A stretch of DNA of 64,000 nucleotides from Glebionis coronaria (taxonomy: Eukaryota; Streptophyta; Magnoliopsida; Asterales; Asteraceae). Below the pieces are notes generated by a model. That model had not been told where the DNA came from and did not search any database. It saw nothing but the letters and a program-made list of their open reading frames with translations. This document shows positions 22,201 through 34,868 of this stretch, one piece after another (the first letter of the stretch is position 1; each line of letters begins with the position of its first letter). The translations under genes and the position numbers were made by a program. The DNA lies in the NCBI GenBank assembly GCA_025667525.1, contig JANFOE010000190.1, forward strand, positions 1,366,501-1,430,500. The letters are read 5' to 3'.

Positions 22201-24840
22201 CCATTACAATTCAGTTACCACCACCAGAGTATTATTCAGGGTTTTCACGCAATGTTCATTCGGTGAGGTCACAGATGAACATAATCAGTGAAAGTTATCA
22301 CGTTTATTTTACGTGATCATATGTCAGCTTTATCTTAAGTCAGGTAGTACCTACCTCACAGCCAGAAAAGACTCCACAGTATCACCCATATTTATAAATT
22401 TTCCTTCCAGATGAAGACAAGATCCGTCTTACTAACTTCCAAAGGTAACAATTTTATTTTCTGCCATAAAATCAGTACAAGTTGTTAAGCTTTACAACAA
22501 GTGACTTATCATTCCAAGCAACTAAGACCTTTATAGCTATCAGATATAAATCCACTTCTAAAGTTCCTTAAATTCATGATTAACAGATTATTCCAGAGTT
22601 CGCGGATAAAAATTTCAGAAGGTTTTTCCAAAAATTCCTTCCTAACCACAAGACAGGGTTTAGCATAAAGCTTGTCTCAAGTAAAGAACCTGTTTTCAGA
22701 ACTCCTTATCGCAGGGCTTCAGCTGAGTTTGAAAGAGTTGCAACAATTGCTGCAAGGGTTACTAGAACGAGGCCTTATTCGCCCTAGCGCACCACCAAGA
22801 AGTGTACAGTTTCTTTTGTCTATCAGAAAGAAGGCCGGTAACATGAGAATCATGTATCGATCACCGGAAAACTTTACAAGATCACCATTCATAGTCAATG
22901 TCATCTCACGTATAGAAGGTTCACCTGAACTGCTACGACGTCAAACATTTTCTAGAACAATTCGCGATCATGCCACCAACAGTGGTGAGAGAAGAACATG
23001 ATGTTTTCCAAATTGCTGTTGAACATGTTATAGTCTCTCTAAAATTTTGACTTATACGTCTGAGCTCCCTAATGCCCAGCTATAGTATGAAAATCATGAA
23101 TAAAATTTGTCCCATGAATTCTTAGACAAAATCGTCAGTATATTCATTGATCACATTCCGATCTACTAAATCCTAAAGAAGAACGTAAGATCGTCTTTTC
23201 ACGGACATGCAGATTTTCAGATATGGGAAAATTATATGAGCAGCTTTCCAAAGGTATATCCCAGATGAACAAAGTGGAATTTATGAGCCACCCTATTTCA
23301 GCAGAAAGAAAATTCAGAAATCCTGCGCAGGTGAAGGCCATCGCCTGATGGTCCCGACTGACGCCTGTGAACGAAGTAGAATTTTCTAGAACTCAAGTGA
23401 CTACTACCGCATAAATTGCCGATAGTTCTCACTAAAAATGTTTTATGACTATTCAACCAGATTTCCACCAGAATGTTCCATAATCCCAGGCAAAACTTTA
23501 ATAGAATCCGCATCACATATTAATGCAGCTATGTTCATATCTAGATGCCTGACCTACTACAGGTTCAAGATAGAACACCATCATGTTAGCGAGTTACTAC
23601 AACCCTTAGAAATTTCTGAACAAAAATGAGACGAAATTCCATGAAAATGTTATCAGCTACCACAGGCTCAGAGAAAGTCTGATACTATCTAAATTATCGC
23701 CAACCATGTAATCAATCTACGTATTTTCTTTCATCCGAAAGGATTACACAGTAGCGGACCTGCAGAAAATTTAGTAGTAAATCGTACGATTTCAAGGTAT
23801 TCCATCATCCGTATATCATTTAGAAATTTCACATTCTCGAGTCACGCTCACGTTCATGTTCACGATCACGTTTAAGTTCATGTTTGCGTTTACGTTCACT
23901 TTCACGTTCACGTCTCATTCGCAGTATAATGTTGTTTCAGTTCATGTTTGTGTCATCTCATGATTTAAGCTCACGTTAGCGTTCATATCATTGTTTATGT
24001 TCAGACTCGTATTCCATCTCACGATATACGTTTCATAGCTTGTTACTGAATATGTTCGCATGAAGCTTAAGAAACCAGACTCAAGTTTAGCACCGCTTTT
24101 TTATACCAGGCAGACGTTGCACGTCTCAAGTCGTATCGTTTAGCATTCTGCCCTCAGTCAGCATACGTTCATGATGTGTTCTAGTATCACGTTCACAGTA
24201 TGTTTCATGTATCACCGTGCACAATATATTCCATGCCCAACATTCCTCATATAATCGTGAACCACATTCACAATTGCTCACGTAGCACGTTCACAATTGT
24301 TCACGTAGTTCGTCCCTATATAATTTCAGCAGCTTGCTCAGATATATAAATGGTATCTTTCAGGATAATTGTACGTACCTTTTCATGCTATGGCTTGTCC
24401 ATTCGATCAGGTTTAGGAAATCCATCTTAAGTATGGAACCGGAAACTATTCAGTATCATCAGGACAGGGTCATCAAGACCAAGATTTGTTCATTATGTCT
24501 AGACCTTTGAAGGAATCGTTTCGAGCGGGAAGCCACTCGAAACGGAGGAGTCCATCCGGACCTCTCATCCATTACTTTAAATAAAGTTAGTTAAGTTCTT
24601 TCAGTCATGTTACGCTCCATGTCCTTTTCATCCAGGACACATTCAATGTTACTCCAGTCATGTCACGTTTATACCCTTTCAGCAGCAATATGTTTTAAAT
24701 CAAGGATGAATGGTCTTTCAGCTGATATATCTTTCATCTTTCATGTCCTTTCAGTCTATATGTCCCTTCAGCTTTTATAATTTCATAAGCTAATTATCTT
24801 TAATTCGAGGACGAATTTCTCCTTCTTAGAGGGGAAGAAT
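22201..24840 (+). pseudogene. Decayed chromovirus pol remnants
   Basis: Three pieces keep the order of a chromovirus pol. About 22710-22900 encodes ELQQLLQGLLERGLIRP followed by KKAGNMRI, the N-terminal palm entry of RT. About 23265-23400 encodes KVEFMSHPIS, AQVKAIA and VNEVEFSRTQ, the RT connection segment. About 23540-23640 encodes CLTYYRFKIEHHHVSELLQP, the end of the integrase zinc finger, with stops following. The last two are only about 300 bp apart, so RNase H is largely deleted. Many stops and shifts make it non-coding. The rest, including 23930-24780, is not recognisable to me. Confidence 0.6.
23839..23917 (+). repeat. Degenerate hexanucleotide array (TTCACG/CACGTT)n
   Basis: About 13 imperfect six-base units such as CACGTT, CATGTT and TACGTT run in phase. 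More scattered copies follow to about 24010 and at 24280-24310. It looks like a decayed simple repeat inside the dead pol region. Confidence 0.7.
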
Positions 24841-25680
24841 TGTAAGACCCAGTATAGTCGTATCCTTAATTCGAGGACGAATTATATTTTTTAGAGGAGA
24901 AGAATTGTAAAACCCGCCTTAAAAGTCTACGAACATTAACTACGTACAGTCACAGCTTTAATTTAAACGTCTCATAATTATTATTCAGATGATAAATAAC
25001 AATATAAATTCAGATATTACGTGAATATTATTTATTCAGGAAATAAATAATTCACGTCAGAATATGTTCATGAGGATTAATGTACGAACACGTACGCAAT
25101 GTTTATAGTCTCAATTTTAATTAAAATCGTGACGTGATTAAATATTCAGAAAATAATTATTACTAGTAAATAACTATATACTAGCTATTCAGTATTACGT
25201 AAGTATTGCAGTTATTATTTTATTTATTCAGGAAAATAAATAAATACACGACGGATTTAAAAATACGAACATGCAAGTTAAACGTTTATGAAACGAAACG
25301 AACACGATAGTGTATGTGTGCAAATGGGTTGTAGTGTTATTACAAAAAGAAAGGAGAATAGGCTGAGGCCCATTTCTTTGTCTAGATCGGTTTAACAAAA
25401 ACAAAGGGACGGGGAGTGCTTATTACTTAGACAAATAAAACCCTAGTAAATAAAAGAGAGAGCCGTCACTTTCTCCTCTTCCTTCTTCCTGTCGACGAAC
25501 AAACAACAAGAAAACATAAATCAATTGCAAGTGTAATTCAAGGATCAAGATTGATGTCGTCTGATTTTTTTCCTTTCACGCAAACCAAGGTAACCCCCAA
25601 TCACATTTTTTTTCCTTCTTTATGTTTGGTTATTCAGGAATCAAAACAGGGGTGTCGGGTTTGTATTGGTTTCAAGAAAA

Positions 25681-25701
25681 CCGAGAGTCAAGGACTCTCG
25701 G
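25681..25701 (+). other. Hairpin 1 of a twin in the LTR leader
   Basis: CCGAGAGTC-AAG-GACTCTCGG is a perfect 9-bp stem with a three-base loop. It has a partner at 25774-25794 in the same sequence context. Confidence 0.8.
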
Positions 25702-25773
25702 TGGTGGCTTTTGATGTTAGACGCAAATTAGAAACCAAAAAGGGAGGCGTCGGGTTGTTTTGTCTCACGAAAA

Positions 25774-25794
25774 CCGAGACCTAAAAGGTCTCGG
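25774..25794 (+). other. Hairpin 2 of a twin in the LTR leader
   Basis: CCGAGACCT-AAA-AGGTCTCGG is a perfect 9-bp stem. It shares the outer six pairs with hairpin 1, while the inner three differ on both arms so that pairing is kept. Confidence 0.8.
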
Positions 25795-25950
25795 TGTGTT
25801 TGCTGGTTGAACCAACAGTGACCCACATGGGCGGCTTGGTTTGATGTGGTGTCGACGACAGTCTATAACCACCAGGGGTCTACCAAATAAAACAGGGCGT
25901 GTTTGGGATTGTCAGGCATTAAGGGAGTGTTTGGGTCTGTCAGAAAACGC

Positions 25951-26090
25951 AAGCAGTGGGAACCACTGCATTAGCAGTGGTAACCACTGCACTAACAGTG
26001 GGAACGATAAAACAAGCAGTGGGAACATATAACACACAGTGGGAATTTATGGCAAGCAGTGGGAACTTAAGACAAACAGTGGGAACCACA
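25951..26090 (+). repeat. 20-22 bp minisatellite with core CAGTGGGAAC
   Basis: The core occurs at 25954, 25974, 25996, 26018, 26038, 26058 and 26078, seven copies at 20-22 bp spacing. The first two copies form perfect stems GCAGTGG/CCACTGC. It is located in the chromoviral LTR downstream of the hairpin twin. Confidence 0.88.
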
Positions 26091-27577
26091 AGAGTATTTA
26101 AATTGGTAAATCATTTTTATAAATGAGTTTTATGAATAAATTAATTATATTGTCATACTTATTAATCTAAGTAATAAAATTAAATTAACTCTAGCTTTAT
26201 CATTTTTTTTATCCTATTAAAAACTTATGACTTATAAGTAATTTAATTTTAAGATATTTAATTGGAAATATTTCTAAATTAGGAAACATTCTAATTATAA
26301 CGAGTTACTATACTATTTATAGTAATGCCAGATTATACATTATACTTAATCAGAAATACAGAGTACATTAAATCTGTAATATTTATGAACAGTCAGAATT
26401 TAATAGATTATATATAAATAGTAATACAAGTATAAATTAAATCCAACAGAAACAGTTAAGAGCAGTAAAATATATAACATCAATCAACTTATTTTTCGCG
26501 TACGTTATTTAGGTAGTAACCATGATGTCGGATAGATCTTTCAGCTTTCAGTCGTATTTCATTTCTGGACACGAGGTACGGATTTTCCGTCCTTTCAGTA
26601 AGGACTTCCCTTCTATGCATGATTAGGATTCCCCATCTTCAGCCAAATGTTTCCCCAGTATATGTTTAAGCTTATCGATAATCATGTTAATAATTAAATA
26701 AATTGCCTGAGCATTATATACAAGCATGATCAGTTTATGTACTAGTTACGGAGGTACTGTAACCACGGCACTAGAGGCACCGGTGTCATGACTCACACGC
26801 AGGAGAGTGATATCCTGCATCGTCCCACTCAGCTCAGCTTGGCCATTTTATCAGTATTATTAGTGGGGCGTATGGATGCATCCTAGGCTATGTGTTACAA
26901 GTTATCAGGGTGAATGTGGTGTGTGCTCTACATCCTTCACATTGGAGCTGATCCCTCCACCCAGCACAGTTATTTAGAGGTCACCCCTCTACAGCATGAC
27001 GAGGTCACCCCTCCAGTTATTCATGCAACGTTGTTACAGCACATGACCTATATAAGCTCTGGCAATTTAATTACAGTAAATGCATGTTTTCAGATTTAAC
27101 AGATAACAGTTCAGCTTAATTATTTATAAATCAGGCTTATAGATTATACACAGATTTCCGCTGTAACTTTACTTATCAGTCTTATAGCTCCAGTATTTTA
27201 TCATCTGTTTCATTTTAGTAATTCCCTATCATGCTTTATATCTGTTTACTGAGCGTTATGCTCAGCCGTAGTTCCTTTCATGTTCTAACGGCAGGTACAC
27301 CAGGACGCTTTTAGGATTCTAAGAGTATGTGCATTGGATGGAAGCTATCCAGACTTCTTACTTTATGCAGTCCTTAAATTATTCTGCTTATCTGGACAAT
27401 GTTTAATCCTTTCTTTCAGTATTTTATTTTTCATGTTTTGGGCTTATGTTTGGATTGTCGACGTTTGATTCTGGTATTTCCTTTATGGTCAGTTAATGTT
27501 TTAGGATATTTACCTTATGCTTTGATGACACGCGATAAATACACGTAATGGTCCACTTATCCAAATGGGGTGTTACA

Positions 27578-30260
27578 ATTTTTCTCCTATGATGGATTTT
27601 TTTCAGCGAATCTACGCAGCTCCCCACCTTTGTCGCGCCTCTCCAACCCTCAAAACTTCCTTACCCGCTGTCCCCTACGGTTACCGGTGCTGTGATGATT
27701 TATCCGGCCGTTGCCACCATCGTAACGGGCTGAAGAAGATGGATCGGCCACCTACCGTGGCGAAGGGAGAATAAAACCCTCAAAAACATCTGAATCTAGT
27801 GCCAATCTTCCCATGCATGGCGGTTACATCAAGCTTTTTACAAAATCTTTGTTATTCTATTTTATTTAAGGTTGTTTGACCTCGAATTTGACCTATAATA
27901 TGGCTGCCGCCGCCAAACCACCGTTGTGGTGGCGGCTGGACGGCCGGACTTCATCACAGCCACCACGATGGTGGTGTTGGGTTGTGGTGGTGATGTTCTT
28001 GAATTGTTTTTTTTATTATTATTATTTATTTTTGTTTTGGGTATAATAGATCTAGATGTATAATGATTATTGTATTTTTTTCTTTTCTTCTTTTTTTATA
28101 TACAATGATATAACAAATAAAGTGTAATGAATAAAAGATTAAATAAAATCAGTTTATCTTTATTATTATTATTATGTAAAAAGGTGATGTATAAAAGGGA
28201 TAAAAATAAATAAATAAAAGATATAATAAGATTGAGGTGGATAGACTATAATAAATAAATGCAATTATTTTGATTATATAATTATTATTTTAGGAGAGTA
28301 TGGGCTACAAATAAATAAATGGTATGATAAAATATAAAATGGAAGATTCTAAAAATATTAAAATAATAATAATTATTTGATAGTGGAGTATATAATTATT
28401 AGATGACATATAAGAAATAATAAATGCATATTTTAAAGAATATTGTTATTAATATTATTATTAATAAATGGTATATTAAAATATAAAATTATTTAATGAT
28501 ATATGGAAAGTAGTTAAAATATTGATGGGGATAATTAATATATTAATTAAGGTATTGATTAAAAATGGAAAGTAATTAATTAAGGAGAAATGGAAAGTAA
28601 TTAAAATATTAATGGTGGGAATATATAATTAATATAATAATTATATTATTAAAAATACCTTAATTAGAATATTGATTGAGAAAAATATTAATTAGGTATT
28701 GATTGAGACAAAGTAGGAAAAATTATGTATTTTATATACATGGAAAATGTTATAAAAACGGCAAGGTCATGCCGAAATTTTCTAAAAATGTATACTTTTA
28801 TAAAAGAAATAGTTAACGAATAACTACGTTATAAAATAATTTTTGAAAAGTATTATTTTAGTTAATATGACATGTAACGTTATATATGATAAATAAATTT
28901 TAATGAGTTATATAATGATTTTCGAACGAGTGTCGAATTATATAAAAATAACCTCGTATACACTATTATAACCGAAGGATATAGTATATAATTTAAGAAA
29001 TACATTTTTATATGTTATTATAAATAGTAACTTACGACATGATTTATGTGCGTCATTTTCACATCTAAAATATATATTGGATATATTATATGATTTGTTT
29101 TATCATTTTATTTTATTTCACCAAAGTTTTACGAGTTAAATTTTATTAATTATTTTGTGTCAAGTTGATGTAACCATCCATCGGGAAAACACCAAAACAT
29201 AAACCTCACCAAACGATTGGAGCATAGCTGTGGAATTATTTACAACCGCGGAAAGATATTTGTTGACGCTACATGATTATTTATTATGGTGTATTACGAC
29301 TATTGGAATCAAGCCGTATATACTATGTGATGCTGTGTGGTGTGATACTTATATTCTGTTGATGTCTGCATTTAAGGTGAGTCTATAGCCTCGCTTTATA
29401 CTAGTTATTAAATGATTTTAAACCCGCGAGGGGGAATACATGTTTTATAAACTTAGAACACAAGATTTTTATGGTATGCTTTGTCCCTCTATGAATGGAC
29501 CCGTGGTTGCCTTTAAATTGCATTAAGTGATTGCCTTTGTTAAAACCTCAATTATGGACCGTTAATTAACCTATGATGGGTTAACCGCTAGTACAATTAA
29601 TAGATCTATGGGGGAAGCCGCCCCGGTTCAGTTTTTGTGGACTTGTCATAGAAGCTTAGGCCCGACCTCCACACTGTTTGAACATATTGTACTAAGAAGT
29701 CAGGTATACGGCAATGTACCAATAATCTGGAGGTAACCGACAATTAATAAATCTCTCGTCTTATTAGACTGATATGAGAGTGTCTAAGGGCTCGGTTCCA
29801 TGAGCTTATTGAAATTTATGCTATATACAATTATCATTGTTGATGCAAATTATTATTTGATGCTTATAAGCATGCCACAAACTTATAATCTTTTCTTGTG
29901 TTCAAATTGATTTCATAAACCTATAGATTCACTCGGCATTTTTGCTGATTGTTTTACTTACATGTATTTCAGGTAATCATGAAGTGGAAGCTTGGAGGTC
30001 ACGGGAATGAAGTTGTGCACTGATTTTGTTGTTCAAACTCTTTGATTTATTTATCGTTCCATTTTTAAAACAAACTAATATGTTGTTTTAACTTATCTTT
30101 TGGTAACGATTACTTGGGACTACGCTACTCTGACAAATGTTTTAGGAACGATAAATCTAAAACGTCTCTTTTCGAGTCGTTCTTTATAAATTATGTGTTG
30201 TTGTATCATTGTTTAGCACCCAAAGATGTATTTCGCTGCGTGTAAATTTGGGGGTGTTAA
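27578..30260 (+). repeat. Partial chromoviral LTR with AT-rich interior
   Basis: The last 900 bp (about 29370-30260) follow the same order of words as the LTR ending at 22200: GCCTCGCTT, CCCGCGA, GGACCC, GTTGCCTTT, TAGCACCCAAA and CGCTGCG, ending GGGGGTGTTA. The left 400 bp resemble a GC-rich leader with GCCGCC/GGCGGC inverted words at 27903-27933. The 28000-29150 stretch is strongly AT-rich with TAATTA/AAATGG words and no gene. The LTR start is missing. It may be the 5' LTR of the element at 33218-37167. Confidence 0.5.
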
Positions 30261-30807
30261 AAAAATAGAGAGAGAAAGTAAATACTCCTACTCCTACTTA
30301 CCTTAAGGAAAACTAAGAAAATGAACAACTAGCTAACTACCTTCCTAATGACATAAGGAAGGTATTTATAGGAGGAGGAAATGATTGTTGCTTCTTTCTT
30401 TCTTTCTTTCTTTTTCTCGTCTTTTAATTTCTTCGTCTTTCTCGACGTTGTCTCGGGATTTGTCGATATGAAATGAACTCGTCTTCTAATTTTCTTCTTT
30501 TATAAGACTTGGTTCTTCGACTTTTATTAAACTTCCGTCTTTAGACTTTTTCTTCGATAAATCTTCAGAATAGGCCTTTGACTTCCGTTCTTTTTTCACT
30601 CTTGATCTTTTGACTTCGTCGTTTGTCTTTTTCTTCGATAAAAGCCCGTGAAAGCCCGTGTTTTCTTCCCTTTTCACATTTTGGTTCTAGATCATAACAA
30701 AAACACAAACCACGCATAATTCCGAATTTTACGACATTAAATATACGTTTTAGCTTGGTTATTATTATAATTAAGTGGTAAAAGGATGGGTGTTTTCACA
30801 CCTATCA
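30261..30807 (-). repeat. Athila-type LTR fragment, inverted
   Basis: Read on the minus strand from 30807 it starts TGATAGGTGTGAAAACACCC and follows the LTR at 6819 through CCACTTAAT, ACCACGCATAA and TCGATAAA words to a TATA box CCTATAAATACC near 30363-30374. It stops about 100 bp later, next to the chromoviral LTR end. It is therefore the first third of an LTR, cut within the transcribed part. Its small ORF is a shadow. Confidence 0.75.
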
Positions 30808-32802
30808 ACCCTCATTAATTTGAGGGGGAGCTTGTGAAAATCATGAAGATAATTGGACTTGCATTTTTCTTCCTAAGTTTTCTTAAAATGCTATTAAATC
30901 AATTGATATTAAAAACATCGATTGGGTTAATATTTTTAATATGGGGGAAAAAAGTTATTTAATATGGGAAATGATTAATCACAAATGGTTTAACTTAACG
31001 TGATAGCTCATCCCGACATGTGCGAAATATTTTCAAATATCGTGGCATATGTTAAGGGGGAGCAAAATGGATTTGGATTTCAAAATGGATTTCATGGTGA
31101 TTTATTCTTACCCACAACCCATTTATTTCACAACGATGAAGATTGTGGTGACATAAGGATGGTAGGATAGGTTAAGTCCAATGATTCTTCCAAAACCGGA
31201 GGAATCTTCCCAAGGACATTCCATAGCTAGAAATAGTAGTCCTTAGGAAAGATGGAGAAAGATTGTGAACGTAGCTGAATGCCGACCAAGTACTTAAGTT
31301 AGCACTGGAAAAATCACAACAAGGTGCTAGTTATGACGTATTGGTAAGCATTGAAGGGGTTGAAGAATGAAAAATAATTTTAAAGATAAAGCGTCTAAAG
31401 AAAGAAGCCCTCCTTACAACTTTAGGCAGAAACCGGGTCAACACATATGCTATTGAGATCATTTTAATGATGCTCGATATTGAAGATAGACATCATGGAC
31501 CCAGTGATGCAATGCACAATCCATCCCAGCTAACTCAGATATCTCTCAAAAGGTATTTGTTTTATTCACACGGAGACAACGCATTATCTATCGATTTATT
31601 CACTCCGAATATATTGATATTGAAAAGGTGTCACTCCTCTCCTGCCTCCGATCACTAAAATCCAAAATGCACGATCAAGTCTAGAGCCATTTGAGATCAT
31701 CAAATATCTCATTAGGACACACTTTCATAATTCCTTGCTTCTTCACACACTGTGAAAAGTAAGAAAGATCTTAAGAGTCTACGCAAAATCTTCATGATCT
31801 TGCCTGAACATCCGAGTAATACGAAAGTATTTACAATGAAGATGGAAATCGTTCTTGAGCGAATATCAAAAAGCTCATGGTAGGTGACTTGTGCGATTCT
31901 TTATGAATCAAACTTGTGATAACTGGAAAGCAACAGTGGTTTAATTCTAAACTGAACTTAAACACGTTCCAGGCCTCTACGCAATATCTTAGTGATCTTG
32001 CCAGAACACTCAGAGTGACACTCTATAGTGTTCACAGTGATGAGTGGAAATCCTTCTAGTGTTAACATCAAACAGCACTTGGTAGGTAACTTGCAAGATT
32101 CTATATGAATCAAGATCGTGACAACTAGAAAGCAACGAGGTGCGATTCTTTAATGAATCAAACTTGTTCCAGGAATCGGATTTGACGGCTTCAAATCATG
32201 GGGATAATATTATCCAAACGATTCACTCTTTATGTTCGTAGTCAGCTTTGGACGGTCGAATAAAGAGAACGGGTTTACCCGTGAAATCTTGTCAAGGAGG
32301 TTCTTAATTGAAACTACCTGCCACAAGTACGATATTTAATATCGTCCAACGGTCTTCACCGACCAGAGGTAAAATGCTACCGAATTAGAATAAAATGTTC
32401 AAAGCCATTTCATCCGTGTATATGTTTTGTTGCTAACTGTCTTATGCAGCGTAACAAGAAGGTGGTATTGCGGTGTACTATCCTAAAAGAAGTCGTCCTC
32501 GCATGCTTATACTTTATGAAATTAAGACCTCAACAAATTCAAGAAAGCCTAAAAGTAAAGTCTTCCGCTGTATCAAACTCTGAAGCTTTCAAGAATTATA
32601 AAGGTATAAGTATATGTCACATGAAGTCACAAGGAGGCGAATATCACAAGTGATGAATGCACAAGGTCAAGGCAAGGAAACATGCTCAACAATAAAATCA
32701 AAGATCTCATCTGTATATTCACAAGAACAAGATCGAAGACTCAAGCATAGTATGCTAGGTTTAAGATTTTACAAAATGGTGTGACCTCCCTTAGGGGGAG
32801 AT
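30808..32802 (+). other. Interior of an unrecognised LTR element
   Basis: It ends in TTAGGGGGAGAT, a PPT directly before the LTR at 32803, so it is the 3' interior of that element. PPT-like words TTGAGGGGGAG (30821) and TTAAGGGGGAG (31053) occur earlier. No ORF longer than about 70 codons is present and I recognise no protein domain. It contains the duplicated segment described at 31775-32135. Confidence 0.5.
31775..32135 (+). repeat. Imperfect ~200 bp tandem duplication
   Basis: Unit 1 (about 31775-31970) and unit 2 (about 31975-32135) share, in the same order, TCTACGCAA, ATCTT, GATCTTGCC, GATGGAAATC or GAGTGGAAATCC, TGGTAGGT, ACTTG, GATTCT, ATGAATCAA and GAAAGCAAC. Divergence is high, so the duplication is old. 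A third trace, GTGCGATTCTTTAATGAATC, follows at 32140-32159. Confidence 0.65.
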
Positions 32803-33217
32803 TGTTGGAAATATGTTTTCCCAAAGAAAGTCTCGGTCACATCATTGTTAGCATAGATCACGAGCTATAGACTATTTAGGACATTGTAACTTGGAGTGAC
32901 CTCCCTTAGTGGGAGATTGTTGGAAATACGTTTTTACGTATTTAGAAAGGGTAGGTCACTCCAACGATATATGCGTAAATTGGGCTCGTGATCTAGTTAT
33001 GTAAGTATAACCCATAAAGCCCAATTGTAGGGTGGGCTATATATACCCTTCCTAGCATGTTAGGAAGGGTAGTTGTTGGTTCCCATTTCACTTAATCATG
33101 CTTTCTTTCTCTAATTCTCTCCTTTCTTATTTAACTTTCTCTCTCTAGTTCTTCATCTCCCTCCCTCTCTTTAGATCAATACAACACATTAACAATCCTG
33201 AGAAATCGTGGACCTAC
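32803..33217 (+). repeat. LTR of the same family as the solo LTR at 19826
   Basis: It starts TGTTGGAAATATG after a PPT and ends near GTGGACCTACA. Like the solo LTR it contains an internal PPT plus TGTTGGAAATACG at about 32907-32930. A TATA-like GGGCTATATATACCC lies at 33034-33048. Chromoviral gag coding sequence begins immediately after it, so this is an insertion boundary. Confidence 0.65.
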
Positions 33218-33770
33218 ATCCACCTAAATGCAACAAGTGTGGAAAGCATGGCCACAAGGCTAAAGATTGCTGGAGCAGGAGTGTTGTCACAGGTGAAAAC
33301 ACTCACCATGTTATAACTTGCTATGATTGTGGATAGAAAGGCCATGTGAGAGGGAACTGCCTGAAGAAGCACAATCAAGGAGGAAATGTTGTAGTAAATG
33401 TGTATGCTGTTGGAGGTGCTAAGAAGAATGATGGACCCAATGTAGTGACGGGTACGTTTATACTCAATAACAGATATGCTAGCGTACTATTTGATTCTGG
33501 ATCGGATAAGAGCTTTATTAACATAAGTTTTAGCCTCTTGTTCGGGACTAAACCGGATGAATTAGATACAAGTTATGAGGTTGCGTTGGCTGATGGTAGG
33601 ATAGTTAGCACTAGCTCTATTCTAAGGGATTGTACTCTGAACATAGTGAATCACTTATTTTAAATCGATCTTATGCCTATTGGGCTCGATACTTTTGACG
33701 TGATTATTGGGATGGATTGTCTAGTTAAGCATGATGCCATTATTTTTTTGGGAAGAAAGTAGTACATGTA
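33218..33770 (+). pseudogene. Chromovirus gag knuckles and protease
   Basis: The region starts at the LTR border with CNKCGKHGHKAKDC (first zinc knuckle). A second knuckle CYDCG..KGHVRGNC is interrupted by a TAG at 33334-33336. Aspartic protease follows with VLFDSGSDKSFIN near 33482-33520 and IGMDCLVKHDA near 33709-33740. A stop at 33661-33663 and a shift near 33750 disrupt the frame. The N-terminal gag is missing. Confidence 0.8.
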
Positions 33771-33999
33771 CCTGTTAAGGGTAAGACATTGGTAGTAAAA
33801 GGGATAGTGGTACGTCTCACTTGAAGATGATCTATTTTATAAAGGCGAGGAAGTACATAGAAGGAGGATGCATATTTTTCTTAGCCCATGTGAGTGAGGC
33901 AGAACCTAAGGAGAAGCATTTGGAAGATGTGCCGGTGATTTGTGACTATCAAAGGTGTTTCCTGACGACTTGCCAGGACTTCCACCACCTCGAAAAGTC

Positions 34000-34860
34000 G
34001 AATTTCAAATTGAACTTGTGCCTGGAGCCGCACCTGTCGCACGTGCACCTTATCGTCTAGCGCCGTCAGAAATGTAGGAGTTGGCCGATCAATTGAAGGA
34101 ATTATCGGAGAAGGGATTTATTCGTCGAGTTCATCGCCTTGGGGAGCTCCAGTATTCTTTGTGAAGCAGGACAGATCATTCCGTATGTGTATTGATTACC
34201 GCGAGCTGAACAAGTTGACGGTCAAGAACCGATATCCGCTTCCAAGGATTGACGATCTATCTGATCAACTTAAAGGTTCGAGTGTGTACTCAAATGTCGA
34301 TCTGTGATCGAGTTATCATCAGCTTCACATTAGGGAGGAAGATATACCAATTACCGCATTTAGGACTCGGTATGGTCATTTCGAGTTCCAAGTGATGCCG
34401 TTTGGTCTAACTAATGCACCCGTAATTTTTATGGACTTAATGAATCGAGTGTGCAAGCCATACCTTGATAAGTTCGTGATTGTATTTATTGATGATATAC
34501 TCATCTATTCCAAGAGCAAGGAAGAGCATGTAGATCATCTGAAGATTAGTTAGGAATTGCTTAAGAAGGAAAATTGTACGCCAAACTTTTGAAATGCGCT
34601 TTCAGGATAGAATCTGTATAGTTTCTTGGTCATGTAATCGACAGTAGTGGTGTTCATGTTGATCCAACAAAGATTGAGGCTATTCGAGATTGGCCTGTCC
34701 CAACAACACCAACCAAAGTAAGGCAATTCTTGGGTTTGGCTGGGTATTACCGAAGATTCATTGAGGGATTCTCTTTGATTTCTAAATCACTTAACAAACT
34801 GACTCAAAAGATCAAGACGTATGAATGGGGCAAGGAAGAAGAGGAAGCGTTCTAAATGCT
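34000..34860 (+). pseudogene. Chromovirus reverse transcriptase, stop-ridden
   Basis: Recognisable blocks in order are [52 protein letters not shown] and [14 protein letters not shown] near 34489-34530, with the catalytic Asp pair present. [12 protein letters not shown] lies in the connection segment. Stops after PSEM and after NVDL, one in KIS..ELLKK, and a shift near 34110-34140 make it non-functional. The preceding 33771-33999 is degraded linker. Confidence 0.82.
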
Positions 34861-34868
34861 AAAAAAAG

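Larger units (their letters stand above)
24841..27577 (+). repeat. Chromoviral 3' LTR (about 2.7 kb) with duplicated PPT-LTR junction
   Basis: TTAGAGGGGAAGAAT precedes TGTAAGACCC at 24841. About 65 bp later TTAGAGGAGAAGAAT precedes TGTAAAACCC at 24906, so either may be the true start. The end GGGGTGTTACA at 27567-27577 pairs with both starts at 9 of 10 positions. An upstream ATTCGAGGACGAATT context is typical of Tekay-type 3' ends. A leader-like pyrimidine-rich stretch occurs at 25465-25500. Hairpins and a short tandem repeat lie downstream of it. No gene is seen. Confidence 0.65.

Noticed and set aside
25551..25784. 77-codon ORF across the hairpin region
   Set aside because: It spans duplicated structured sequence inside an LTR and has no family resemblance.
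25951..26090. CRISPR-like array (repeat plus variable spacers)
   Set aside because: A plant retrotransposon context, a 10-bp core and 10-12 bp spacers are not CRISPR; it is a minisatellite.
27565..27774. Short Cys-rich ORF as a host gene exon
   Set aside because: It starts within the LTR end GGGGTGTTACA and sits in LTR-leader-like sequence with no splice or homology support.
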